Source: Spirodela intermedia (taxonomy: Eukaryota; Streptophyta; Magnoliopsida; Alismatales; Araceae). Taken from it: a stretch of DNA of 64,000 bases. Both the position numbers and the translations under genes were made by a program. Position 1 is the first letter of the stretch. Every line of letters starts with the position of its first letter. The notes below the pieces were generated by a model. It saw only the letters and a program-made list of their open reading frames with translations, was not told the DNA's origin and ran no database searches. The stretch covers positions 575,501 to 639,500 of the forward strand of contig LR746278.1 of assembly GCA_902729315.2 (NCBI GenBank), in the 5' to 3' direction. Positions 25,101-35,877 of this stretch are shown here, piece after piece.

Positions 25101-25704
25101 GCTTTTATCCTTTCTTCTATTCCAAGAAGCCATCGAGATTCACTCTGTCGTCTTCATCTAACAGTGGCTACATGGCCCCTGAGTTCGTGCTGGACGGGGT
25201 ATTCTCCGTGAAGTCAGACGTCTACAGCTTTGGAGTTCTCATGCTGGAAATCTTGGCCGGAAAGAAGAACGGGCGAGCGCACTTTAAGCAATACGGTCAA
25301 ACCCTTCTAAGACAAGTACTCTCCCCTTCTTCCTCGTCACCTGAGAATTTATTCCCTTATTTAGAAATTATTCTGAAAAACAATCGACCCTTTAATAGGC
25401 TTGGAAACTGTGGGTTGAAGACAGGGGGTCCGAGGTGGTCGACCCCCTGATCCAGGACTCCAGCCCGCCGAATGAAGCGTTGAGATGCATCCACATTGCG
25501 CTGCTGTGTATCCAGGAGAATCCCAGAGACAGACCCACCATGTCCGCCGTCGTGCTCATGCTGATGAGTGGTCAGATGGCACTCCCGGAGCCCTCGGAGC
25601 CGCCGTTATTTTCCAGAGAGAGGTCCTCTACCGAGCTGGTGGTGCCGAGCTATAAGGAAACATCAGTGAATGAGCAGACCATCACTGTGCTACAGCCTCG
25701 GTGA
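22177..25704 (+). CDS. Cysteine-rich receptor-like kinase (CRK) with four DUF26 modules
   Basis: Plasma-membrane receptor kinase. Seven exons: 22177-23620, 24025-24138, 24252-24409, 24514-24727, 24847-25084, 25165-25315, 25399-25704. All junctions are GT-AG and in frame, giving 874 aa (later Met starts at 22201 and 22213 are possible). After a signal peptide, the ectodomain holds four DUF26 (gnk2-like) units at roughly 45-150, 155-262, 270-370 and 378-475. Modules 1, 2 and 4 show C-X8-C-X2-C; module 3 has C-X10-C-X2-C. A transmembrane helix ([20 protein letters not shown]) lies in exon 2. The kinase is complete: [36 protein letters not shown]; it is an RD kinase. The exon pattern is typical for CRKs. 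Most CRKs have two DUF26 modules, so this ectodomain is doubled. Confidence 0.93.
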
Positions 25705-27179
25705 TAGTCGGGATCATGGGACTCGACTCGAGGAGCATCTCCATCCAAGCTCAGAAAGGAGAGATAGGCATAACTATAAAGAAGGAAAAGAAATACAAGT
25801 GCAATTGGGCACTAGTTCTAATTCTTTAGTTACATGGATAAGCTCATTAATATTATGAGGGGTAATAATATCAACATTTTTTAACTAGGTAAACATATGT
25901 ATCATTTAAGGTGAATCTAGACATTTATGATAGTATATATCAAGAAAAGTTTTGAAATAATTTCCTTTACCTCTCCATAGAGGATATTAATGATGGATAA
26001 GCTCATTAATCTTTAAGATTCTCACAAGATAGACAACCTTGAGATAATTAATATTTTGACTTTCTATTAAACCTGAAAGATATTCATAAAAAAATGTATT
26101 TTCGTACTTGAAAATTTTGACTTTCTATTAACCCTGAAAGTTTACTTCTCTTCACAGATTATAATATCTTGTTATTGTTGAAAAGAGTCTCTTTCCATGT
26201 TTTTGAAGAATGAACGTGATAATGGTTATGAGAAGAAAAAAGTTGGTGAAGGCTCAATTAAATGTTTACTAACTTCAACAACTTAGTAATTAAACATTAA
26301 GATTCATCAAATTTTCCAGGACCAAAAAGGATATGTAAAATTGGGAGAGTCTCATTATAAAGTGACATAGAAATTTAATGTGGATAAATTTCATCGTTTA
26401 GTGTTCAAAAATATTTTTCAATTCTACAACATGCACGAATTTTCAATTTAAAATTGTGGACATTTCATGACCCTGAATGGTTGCATTTTGTCTCCTTGTA
26501 CAAAACCTAAGCCCACTGAAAGTTTAAATACTTTGTTTTAAGGCAAGAAATGCCCATAACAATTTGGAGTTTGGCATGTCCATTTAACATTAGGGAGGGG
26601 GGTTGCCCTCAAGCCTCTAGCGTGGGGGCGCTTCCCCTCTTCACCGAATGACCATTGATTTCACCTATCAATTTGAAAACTAGAGATAAAATGTTTGCAT
26701 TCGGAGTTAAAAGAGTAATTTGACTAACGCGTCATCCGGTGCTTTCTTTCTATGCACGAGTTCAAAGTCACTCCCTCTAGAGGCACCTTGATTGAAGCGA
26801 TCTCCAAAGAAGAGCCGGCTTACAAAGAAGAAAGGGTTCTAAAATTGATGTTCTGAGGTCGGCGGCTTTACTTGATGGATAGCTTTATCACATGAACTTA
26901 TTAATAAACGGCTTTATCACCTTGATAGCTTTATCAAACTCGCATTTAATGTAGAGAGGAGGACAGAGTGAGAGGGAGAAACAATCAGCCGGAAGCTTGA
27001 TTCTTACAGACTCAACGGCCTATTTATAGACTGAACAGGTCACGAAGCGGAATGGTGCAGACGAATGAAAATAATGGAAACCGTTTGGCATGTTTCCTGC
27101 GGTTTTTTATTAGCACGGTTATTGAGGTGGTTGGAAGGTACATATAAACAATGGGCACCTCTACTGACTCGGGACAGCG

Positions 27180-27530
27180 CAAAACAATCTCTAGTGTTTA
27201 GAAGAGTCTTCAGAGAAGATTTCTTGAGTTAGTGAGTGCATCAGAAGGTCAAGATCAATGATCTATTCTTTGAGACCTTAGAAGAATCAAGAATAAAGAT
27301 TTGTTCTCTAGGTTCTTGAGGAGTGATTCTCTTGTACTAATTTTAACATCTAGTGGAGCTTTTGTCGTCGCCCATAGACATAGGAGGCTAACCTCCAAAT
27401 CACGTAAAATCTTTGATTCTTATGTCAGTACTCTTGTTGTGAGTTGTTATTTCTTCTACGTTACTTGCGTCGTGAGCATCACTTTTGCTGAAGTCCATAT
27501 AAGATGTCTTACTCTAACATAAACATAGAT
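27180..27530 (+). mobile_element. Copia-type LTR fragment (R/U5-like)
   Basis: The segment contains CTAGTGGAGCTTTTGTCGTC, then CCCATAGACATAGGAGGCTAA and CACGTAAAATCTTTG. It mirrors the order of conserved words in the R/U5 of plant Ty1/copia LTRs (gtggagct ... gtggacgtaggc ... accacgtaaa). No primer-binding site or internal region follows, so it is probably a solo or truncated LTR. Exact ends were not found. Confidence 0.45.
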
Positions 27531-27714
27531 AATCAGCTTAGATGAAAACTTCAAATGAGACGTTAGTGCAAGGGGTGGGTTACATAGAAAAAACCTGCCC
27601 CTCAAAATATTTTTTTCACATATCTCCCATCAAAAGCTGCCCAAGAAGCATTATTTTTTCGGAAAATCGTCTACAAGACCGAGAATTAACTGGGGAAGTA
27701 CGGCCGCGGGAGTC

Positions 27715-28200
27715 TGAACGAGGCGCAGGCCTAGTCAAAGTAGATCATTCACGCCTTCCAGAACCAGAAGCAGCATGTCGCGTGGTTTCAATATAGCCCG
27801 TGATCGGCATGTCCGCCTACTCCAAGATGCTGGAGGACAGGAACATCCTCCCCTTCTATGAGTAGCAGATCATGGCGTTCTAAATCCCTTCGGCTTTAGA
27901 ACGCGTTGTCCAGCGCTTCCTGCGTTGCCTGCATCCTCCTCGACCGCCGGCCCGGCGGGACGGCGAGGATGGCGGCGGACAGAACGCCGCCTACAACATC
28001 GCGCTGCTTTCCTTCTGTGGCCCTGACGACTGCGAGGGCATGGCGGACCACCAAGGCCCGTATCAACCTTGCCATGGTCCGGTTCGTCATGGACAGTTGC
28101 GTAGACGCTGAAAGGGGGGGGAAGGGGGGTGCCGGGACACCTAAGTTGTCCCTCGGCATACAGCACGCGAGGGCGTCAAACGTGATGACGGAGAGGGGCA
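27715..28200 (+). pseudogene. Decayed coding sequence of unknown family
   Basis: A GC-rich island in AT-rich surroundings. The plus strand reads as protein-like sequence (IIHAFQNQKQHVAWFQYSP, then after a +1 shift GMSAYSKMLEDRNILPFYE) broken by several TAG/TAA codons where CAG/CAA would give Gln. A 135-codon minus-strand ORF (27896-28303) overlaps it. I do not recognise the family. It may be the remnant of one or two exons of a host gene, or captured sequence in a mobile element. Confidence 0.35.
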
Positions 28201-29001
28201 GATAACTCCAGGTGGGACAACGACCTAAGGCAGATCCGGCTAAACGTGGGCGACATGCCTGTGCTGGCCAATGCCGAGGGATTTTTGTAGTTAACGAGCT
28301 CATTGTTTGGAGTGTAATTCCGACTATTGGCGTTCTTGCAAAGCGAGAGTCCTAGTTCACTTCTGCAACAAACATGGTATAGTTGTGTTCGTGTCGTGAC
28401 GCTGGTGGACACTTATAGACGAACCTGAGTTCTCAAGAACGAATCTTTAAAATGGGCAAACCTGTATCTTGTTGCTTTCGTTGTTAAGCGATAGTCAATA
28501 GATTCGTTTTATCACCTTCGTTAGACCCAAAAGATTTAAATAACCCATTTGATTAATGACCGAAAGATTTCAGAAAATCTCCTGGTTGACTTGTGGAGGT
28601 GGAGATTCTTCTTATCCCATTATTAATAATAGAAACATTATCGATAGTATTTCATATTCGAACCGGTGACCGGAAATTTTGACAAATTGTGTACATGAAG
28701 AATACATTATCTTTCTCAGGATGCAAAAAAGAGTTATAGAGGATCGCAGGAGAAGGTTCTTCGCATGTGGTGGATCTCATTGCATATCTTTTCACCAATA
28801 TTTGAGTTCATCTCATAGTTTTCAAATCCAACGAGAAGATGATTCATTAAATCGTAAAGAAGTTTTAGAAATGAACCAGTGGACGACATTATTTATTCCA
28901 CGAAGGGTATTTATTGAGTAGGAACTTCCATTGATTTTTTAAGATGACATCGTTGAAAATAGCATCTTGTGACCCATAAAACGAAACTATGGGACATCAA
29001 T

Positions 29002-29340
29002 CTAGCAGAAACAATGGCAGACCTCGACACCACCCGGATGCTGGCAGACTCCTCCCTTGCACGAATTCGCCACGCAGCGATCGTTACATTTTCTGGCGTC
29101 GATTTTATTCCCGGGCTGACACCTGAATGGAAGGATCTTCTGCTGCGCACCGCATTGCACTGCCAGGACATGATGTGAGAGACACCCATGCATGAAGAAA
29201 GGCCGTCCACAGTAGATCAGAATACCAGTAAATGATCAAGAAATCATCATAGTAAATCGCTAGGTGTCAGGTATCTTACGCGTAGTGCTCATGAGCAAGC
29301 AAAACATGAGGAAGATGGCAACGGAATCTTTTGTAGACAT
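29002..29340 (-). CDS. Defensin-like (DEFL/LCR-type) cysteine-rich secreted peptide, two exons
   Basis: Exon 1 (29340-29280) encodes a signal peptide (DSVAIFLMFCLLMSTT). A phase-1 GT-AG intron of 120 bp follows (29279-29160). Exon 2 (29159-29002) encodes the mature peptide and a TAG stop; total 72 aa. The last eight cysteines are spaced C-X10-C-X3-C-X4-C-X4-C-X8-C-X-C-X-C. That includes the CXXXC and CXC pairs of a cysteine-stabilised alpha-beta fold and a gamma-core (G-V-C, eight residues, C). A ninth Cys lies near the mature N-terminus. A short intron splitting signal and mature peptide is the usual DEFL structure. Role unknown: such peptides act in defence or reproductive signalling. It is easy to miss because exon 1 is only 61 bases. 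Confidence 0.75.
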
Positions 29341-29365
29341 GTGGTGCTAGCTTGCCCCCCACCCT

Positions 29366-29370
<5 letters not shown>

Positions 29371-29404
<34 letters not shown>

Positions 29405-29409
29405 TCTCT
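29371..29409. repeat. (CT)n microsatellite
   Basis: CT run of about 16-18 units, starting about 30 bp upstream of the ATG of the minus-strand defensin-like gene. On that gene's sense strand it is a GA tract, so it probably lies in its promoter or leader. Confidence 0.9.
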
Positions 29410-29799
29410 TCTCTAGATGGACATTTACGACCATAGCGGTGCCTAAGATGATTCACTGGTAGGTACTTATAGTGGTCCAGGTACAGCTGTTTCTCATTTT
29501 AAGAAAGGAATCGAGGTCTATCATTCCTTTGCCGATGTTTCAAAGTCTTCGCCTCGTGGATCTACTTCCGAGAACGTTCATGACTAACTTATCGGTCTTT
29601 GATTCGATTTATATCGTTTATTGACTATTCAAAGATTTGATAAACTGTTCTGATTAGTAGGTGAGTGATTTGAGCGAACGTTTTAATTGTGTGGCGGAAC
29701 GGCTGAAGAATGGACGGGGACCTAGATTCGTTACGTCGATTAAATCCTCCAGATTTCACTGGTTTGTGTATCAGTCTCTGACCTAGCGTTTATTGTGTC

Positions 29800-30765
29800 T
29801 AGGTGAAATGGGCCCACAAGAAATTTATTTGGGTCCCGACGACGCCAAGGTCTTCTTCCTCAAGATGAAGGGTGACTACCACCGCTACCTCGCCGAATTC
29901 TTGACCGGCGCCCCCCGCCAGGAGGCCGCCGATAGCACGCTCTCCAGCTTCAAGGCTGCTCAGGTCGGTCGATGGAACCTCCTTCTTGCCTCATTTTTCC
30001 GTCGTAATCACCTGTCTGGCTGGTGCGCCTTCTTTCAGTGTCGCAAAATTCAATCTCCATTTCTTGGATCTATCACATGCGGATTTGATTTGATCTGCGA
30101 GCAAATAAATCGCTGCGCTGTCGACTACTAGCGATCTTCTTTTTATCCCTCTGGATTTGATCACCGTCATCTGGCCATTTTTCCGTCTGGTTCGACATTC
30201 GCTGATATCTCTCTACATGCCATGTTTCTAGACTATCTATCTGCTGACGACTGTACTTGAAACACTCCCCAGGATATCGCTGTGGAAAAGCTGGGGCCTG
30301 CGCAACCCCATCAGGCTTGGCGTGACCCTCAATTTCTCGGTGTTCTACTTCGAGATCCTCAATTCGTACGACAAAGCCTGCCCACTTGCCAGGCAGGTGC
30401 GCCCTCCGTTCAGATCTAGCCCTCCTTCGAACTATAATTAATTCATCTCCTCAATTCGTTCCGAATGATCGATCGAATATCGGGCTCCTTTGATTCTCTA
30501 AATGGAAATCATCCTCCTGATTTTCAGGCATTCGATGAAGTCATTGGGGATCTGGACACATTGGGTGAGGAATCATACAAGGACAGCACTCTCGTAATGC
30601 AGCTGCTCCGCGACAACCTTACGCTCTGGAATACAGACCTGAGAGTCAAGACCCTTTTTTCTTCTTCCTCTTCTTCTTGTTCTTCTCGATGTTTTTGTTT
30701 GCTCTTTGCAAGCGATTTCTGACTTCTCCCCCCTTTTTCGTGGTGCCCAGGATGATATTGAAGGA
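29800..30765 (+). pseudogene. 14-3-3 protein pseudogene, 5' and 3' truncated and frameshifted, introns retained
   Basis: Clear 14-3-3 homology: block A to 29963 ([17 protein letters not shown] ... KAAQ), block B 30273-30396, block C 30528-30644 ([20 protein letters not shown] ... LRDNLTLW), and the first codons of the last exon from 30751. Splice sites at KAAQ/DIA, ARQ/AFDE and before DD match known plant 14-3-3 intron positions, so this is a genomic copy, not a retrocopy. The N-terminal helices (about half the protein) are absent upstream of 29800. Block B is 124 nt, where the family exon should be a multiple of three (41 codons, 123 nt): it starts DIAV in one frame and resumes [20 protein letters not shown] in another, so it carries a one-base insertion. 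The last exon loses similarity after DDIE. It cannot encode a working dimeric phosphoserine adaptor. Confidence 0.88.
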
Positions 30766-31444
30766 TCTAACCTTACGATATCTCGTATCACGAGAACCAC
30801 TCCAAGAATAAAAAGAAAAGAAAACAAACACACAAAATTCTATTCCACGGAAAGGGAGAATCACAAGCCACACACACATGTTCTCCGAACCAGTCCTCTT
30901 ATAGGAACAGGTCGAGCAATTAGCGAGAAATGCCGGTTTTAGCAGTTACTCGCACATAACTGCCCAATTAGCATGATCACGACTGTTATAACTCATAAAC
31001 AACAGACGGTCGTGATTAAGACACAGGAGGAGAAAGAGGACGTTACAGAAATTCAAAATAAAGAAAAACAGCGCTGGAAATGAGCTGTCTGCGGCTGACA
31101 GATTGTCAAACACTCGGACTTCTCATTGATCCGCCGAGATTAATTCCAACAGATATAGCAGAAGAGACGCGGCTCCTGAGCCCATAGTGACCGGCCGGGC
31201 TCTCCCATCGTCTCTCAGAACGGGCCCATTTTTGAAGGCGCATCCTGGCTTTCTCTCACCTCTCTCTTTCTCCAGTGGTGATGGTAAACTTTTGCGAGAA
31301 ATCCAAAATACCTGCGTGGGCCTCTTTTGTTGCCCCACCCTGTCAATCTAGCGGCCGCTCGGCTGTTCGTCATCGCTTGATAATGTACATTCTTTGACAA
31401 TCTTCTTGGAACCCCAAAACATCGTACCCTGGAGTGAATGGTCT

Positions 31445-31584
31445 GGCCAGTACAGCCTTGATCACTTGAGCGAGAGGAGAGAGAGCGAGAGGGTCCGATG
31501 GAAGTTGTGGGGCAGCAAGGAGAGAGATGGAGGGAAGGGAAACTCAAAATGGTTTGCCAAGTACAGCCTGGACCGCTTGAACCG

Positions 31585-31626
<42 letters not shown>

Positions 31627-31680
31627 TCAATGAAAGTTGTGGGGCAGCAAGGAGAGAGACGGAGGGAAGAGAAAGTCAAT
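31445..31680. repeat. Tandem duplication with embedded (GA)n, ~115-130-bp period
   Basis: Unit 1 begins GCCAGTACAGCCTTGA at about 31445 and unit 2 GCCAAGTACAGCCTGGA at about 31557. Both continue through a GA-rich stretch to GAAGTTGTGGGGCAGCAAGG (about 31501; GAAAG variant at about 31632). The GA tract has expanded in unit 2 (31589-31623). Confidence 0.8.
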
Positions 31681-32261
31681 TGGAGAGGGCGAGAGAGTGA
31701 AGGGTATTTTTTTTTATCGTTTTCAGATAAAAGGAATAAGAAAAATAAGGAGAGTGTGATGATAGTACCTTTTCCAGGGGGTATAAAGCTTTATTTGAGA
31801 AACATAAGGGGCGTTAAAACGAAATGGCCCACCACCCTTTGCGAAAAAGGGGGATCATTTGGTTTGATTCGTAGTTGGGGACGCGCGGCGTCGCCCAATC
31901 TTGACTTTTTCATTTTATTTTATTTTTTTAAAAAAATAGGGATTTTCTTGAAGGCATGCTCGAAAGCCTTCTTTGATCTATGAATTGACGAGTCACGTGA
32001 TCTGACCTTTGACTAGCCAGGGGTTATAAGTTAACTTATACCCATAAATCCTCTTCGATCTGGCCTCGGACATGCATGCATAAAAAATATATACGTACAT
32101 GTACATGTCAAGTGGGGTCAGAAACAGAATTCGTGCGGAGACTTTCCCACTAGTAAACTACATAAGTATACGTCAGTAAATGCACTAGGTCAAAGATTGA
32201 GACACATAAATTTGGGGGAAAAAAATTAAGGGGCTTATCTTTTTTTGAATTACATGGAGAC

Positions 32262-32790
32262 AAAAATCTACAATTTCATAGTTAATGTACAAATATTAAA
32301 ATTTAAAAGATTAATATTGAAAAACACTTAAGGTTGCAGATGTATAGAGAATGACAGTTTGGTTGCTTAAATATATAGAATATATTTAACAAGCAATTGC
32401 ATAGTTTGGAAGGTTAAAAGCCTACAATTTCATTGTTAATATTAAATATATAAATATGAAAGATTAGACTAAGAATTAAAGATACTTGTCTATAAAAGCA
32501 CTTATGTTACAGATGTATAGAGAAAGACTATTTGGAAGGTTAAGTATGTACGAATATATTTAGTATGCAATTGCATTGTTTGGATGGTTAAAAAATCTAC
32601 AAGTCCATAGTTAATATAAAATATATAATTTTAAATGATTAAGAATTAAAGATAGTTGTGTATGAAAAGATAGGTACAGTTTGATTGGAACTCATGGAAA
32701 TTTGAAAAAAAAAAGAAGGGCCAGATTTTTTCTGAATTATATGGAGATAAAAAATGTACAATGGCATGGTTACTATAATGATATTAGAAT
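32262..32790. repeat. Degenerate tandem repeat, 155-172-bp period
   Basis: Four related units start with variants of AAAATCTACAATTTCATAGTT at about 32262, 32417, 32589 and 32749. Units also share ACAGATGTATAGAGAA(T/A)GAC, GCAATTGCAT(A/T)GTTTGGA and AAGAATTAAAGATA. The region is over 75% AT by eye. The period is nucleosome-sized, like satellite monomers, but copy number is low and divergence is high. Confidence 0.65.
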
Positions 32791-33495
32791 TGAGAACTCG
32801 GCTTATGGAAAAATAGAGAATGAAAGCTTGGAGGGGGTTGAAGTTGAATGAACAAGGCCAGAGATTCAAACTCACAGAAATTGGGGGAAAAAAATGAAGC
32901 TATCTACAATGGTGAATTGAGTTTAAATGTCGAAAAAATTATATCTTTATATAAAAACTCACAGGAATTGAAACTCACAGAAGATTGAAACTCACATAAA
33001 CTTGTATATAAAAACACTCAACTTATGGATATATAGGACAATGAAAGGTTGGAGTGTTGAAATCGAAATTTGCCGTGATGCATGCGCGTTCTGAAATCTA
33101 GAACGCGTTGAAGTTCCTCTGCTAGCGCCGTCCATGGCGTGGCGGCCCATGTTGGCTTTCCCCATGCCAGCCGCAAGGTTGGGGGTTGACCTAGAGATCT
33201 CCACAGATCAGATATTCTTTTGTTTTTTTTTGTATCACGCTTGGGGGTTGACCTAGAACTGGCTACAGCACAGGCCGCCAGATCGTTCCCAATTGAGTAT
33301 GGTGATCCGTCAACCCCATACTTAATTAGGCGAAGATCGCGAGATGAGAATGGTGTAAATAAAAAAAAGGAAAATAATTAAGTCATCTGCGATGGATGGG
33401 AGTAGACGGGAAAAAGGAAGTGGGGCAGGCCGATCTAGGAAGGAAGTGTGCGATGATGAAAATACTTTTCTGATGGAGGAATCGACCCTTCAAAG

Positions 33496-33499
<4 letters not shown>

Positions 33500-33541
<42 letters not shown>
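33500..33541. repeat. (GA)n microsatellite upstream of chitinase
   Basis: GA run of about 20 units, followed about 100 bp later by a (TC)n run, forming an inverted pair. Confidence 0.95.
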
Positions 33542-33543
<2 letters not shown>

Positions 33544-33637
33544 GGGATTTAAGAAGGTTCTTCAAGGAGGCACGAGGAGCTTTAAATCGTTAATTGGGAA
33601 GGCGAGGGGGGATGACCCAGAGACCTGACCGGGTCAA

Positions 33638-33639
<2 letters not shown>

Positions 33640-33671
<32 letters not shown>
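33640..33671. repeat. (TC)n microsatellite upstream of chitinase
   Basis: TC run of about 15-16 units, complementary to the (GA)n at 33500-33541 and about 56 bp upstream of the chitinase TATA box. Confidence 0.95.
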
Positions 33672-33672
<1 letters not shown>

Positions 33673-33726
33673 ACTCTCTCTAACTTGCTGGGAGGCTTCA
33701 CCGGAAATGACAAGGATCTGAGGGAG

Positions 33727-33734
33727 TATAAAAG
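33727..33734 (+). promoter_or_regulatory. TATA box of the chitinase gene
   Basis: TATAAAAG, 65-72 bp upstream of the chitinase ATG at 33799. This is a normal distance for a plant core promoter with a leader of about 35-40 nt. Confidence 0.7.
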
Positions 33735-33798
33735 CATGGGGAGGGGAGCTCTGGTTTCAAGGAAAGCATCGCCGGAACCACGCGCCTACTCGGAGATA

Positions 33799-34945
33799 AT
33801 GGGGAAGTTCGCCGTGTTGCTCACCCTATGCTTGGGCGCCATGTCCTCGATCGGCGCCGAGGCTCAGCAATGCGGCAGGCAGGCCGGAGGCGCACTGTGC
33901 GCGGGCGGCCTGTGCTGTAGCCAGTTCGGCTGGTGTGGAAACACCGCAGCGTACTGCGACAGAGCACAGGGATGCCAGAGCCAGTGCTGGGGAGGACTGA
34001 CCCCCGCCACAGGCATTTCCTCGATCGTTAGCCAGGCCCTGTTCGAGAAAATGCTGCTTCACCGCAAGATGCTGCTTGCTCCGCAAGGAACTTCTACACT
34101 TACAGTGCCTTCATCACCGCGGCGAACTCTTTCCCCGCCTTCGGAACGACGGGGGACCTCGCCACCCGCAAGAGGGAGATCGCCGCCTTCTTCGGACAGA
34201 CCTCTCACGAAACTACCGGTGATTCGAAGTGGACGGATGATTGACTGATGGTGACCGGCCGAGGTGGAAGAGGGATTTTCGTCGTAAAGCTGTTGACTAC
34301 GGTTTCTTGGATACAGGTGGGTGGCCGACGGCGCCGGACGGTCCCTACTCCTGGGGATACTGCTTCAAGGAGGAGCAAGGAAACCCGGGAGCTTACTGCA
34401 CCCCAAGCTCACAGTGGCCCTGCGCACCTGGGAAAAAGTACTACGGCAGAGGACCGATTCAGATCACACAGTGAGTTTAATTGCTGCCAGGGGTCACGCT
34501 GGTTGTCATTTGCCCGGTTACGTACCCTGAGTTTTTGCTTCAATCCCTTCTTACGGTGTGTCTAATCCATTTCAGCAACTACAACTACGGCCCAGCCGGC
34601 CAAGCAATCGGAGCGGGCCTCCTCAAAAACCCTGACCTGGTGGCCTCCGACGCCGTCATCTCCTTCAAGACGGCCCTATGGTTCTGGATGACCCCGCAGT
34701 CCCCGAAGCCGTCGTCCCACAACGTCATCACCGGAAGATGGACGCCGAGCAACGCCGATGTTGCCGCTGGACGGCAGCCCGGCTACGGCGTGATCACCAA
34801 CATCATCAACGGGGGGTTAGAGTGCGGTCGTGGACCCGACGGCCGGGTGGCGGATCGAATTGGGTTCTACAACCGATACTGCAATATCTTGGGAGTTAGT
34901 CCCGGCGCTAATCTCGACTGCTACAAACAGAGGCCGTTTACTTGA
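33799..34945 (+). CDS. Class I chitinase (hevein domain + GH19), carrying one frameshift
   Basis: Endochitinase hydrolysing beta-1,4-GlcNAc polymers, a secreted or vacuolar defence enzyme. Exons: 33799-34218, 34317-34470, 34576-34945, with GT-AG junctions at standard GH19 positions. Signal peptide [20 protein letters not shown]; hevein chitin-binding domain with eight Cys (CCSQFGWCG); short hinge; then GH19 with SHETTGG containing the catalytic Glu, the EEQGN segment with the second Glu, [30 protein letters not shown] and [12 protein letters not shown]. Spliced length is 944 nt, one short of a multiple of three. After FEKMLLHRK the frame is lost at about 34066-34069 and the GH19 sequence continues in the +1 frame to the splice site. 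A one-base deletion, real or an assembly error, truncates the predicted product before the catalytic residues. Everything else is intact. Confidence 0.88.
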
Positions 34946-35856
34946 GCATGGGAGCTTTGCTTATATCCATTCCTGTCTAAATAACAAGGCTGTAAGCTGG
35001 TGTCGTGGTCTGGGTTCGGACTTCAGACCGGACCTTCGTGATAATAAATGGTTATCTCGTTATACCTCCGTGCCAACTCTTTGATCTGGGGACTCGCTTT
35101 TCTCACTCATGCAAATCGTCATCTTATTAAGTGAATTCGGAATATTTTTCACAAGAATATTTAGCTCTTATGAGGTTTTCGTTTTTTTTTTCCCTGAATA
35201 TTGGTGTTTTCTTTTGGGTCAACATGCATCATATCTATTTAATGGATATTATGTAAAGGCTAATACTTTCAATAATAGTATCATAAGCTCTCCCGGTCTT
35301 GGTCTACCCACTCGAGCACAGCGCTGCCGGTGATATTTTTATATTTTATTCTTATAATTTTTTTAAAAAAATCAAAAAGTATGTTAATTCATTTAACTTC
35401 AGACTTCCTAATTTAACAATATATTACTATACTTATTCTGTAAATTAACACACAAAAATAAAATAATAAAACTATTTAAAACATAAAAATGTAACTTTAA
35501 CAAGGGGTGAAGTATTAAGTCATAATTTATGTTGTAGAATGATTAAGAACATGTGTTTGCATTTATTTTCATGCTCACCTATAAAAGCAACTAAAAAAAA
35601 AGGTTCCCTTTTAGTTTGACTACCAAGCAGAGTCCTTCGAGGCACATGTGGCTGTCATATTCTCTCCCCTTTGGTTCACATACATGCTGGTTTCAATTGA
35701 CTGCACCTACCACCCACACATTCGCTGGCATTTCTAACGATGGAATGGTGCCCTAGATGATCTAACAGACTGCTGAATTGCCAGGATAATTTTGAAAGGT
35801 TTACCACGTGGATATGTCGCTGGGGCAACTTCGCTTCCAACGGTGAATAACTAATA

Positions 35857-35877
35857 CTCTCTCTCTCTCTCTCTCTC
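35857..35877. repeat. (CT)n microsatellite
   Basis: Short CT run of about 10 units in spacer DNA. Confidence 0.9.

Larger units (their letters stand above)
25705..29001. other. AT-rich spacer with LTR-like and decayed coding remnants
   Basis: About 25.7-27.2 kb is strongly AT-rich and featureless to the eye. 27.2-27.5 kb is LTR-like and 27.7-28.2 kb is a GC-rich island with decayed coding sequence; both are listed separately. 28.3-29.0 kb shows nothing recognisable. Confidence 0.6.
30766..33726. other. Spacer between the 14-3-3 pseudogene and the chitinase
   Basis: Contains duplicated GA-rich blocks (31.44-31.68 kb), a very AT-rich segment with degenerate ~160-bp tandem repeats (32.26-32.79 kb), a direct repeat of TTGGGGGTTGACCTAGA at about 33179 and 33241, and two opposed microsatellites just upstream of the chitinase. 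No gene recognised. Confidence 0.65.
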
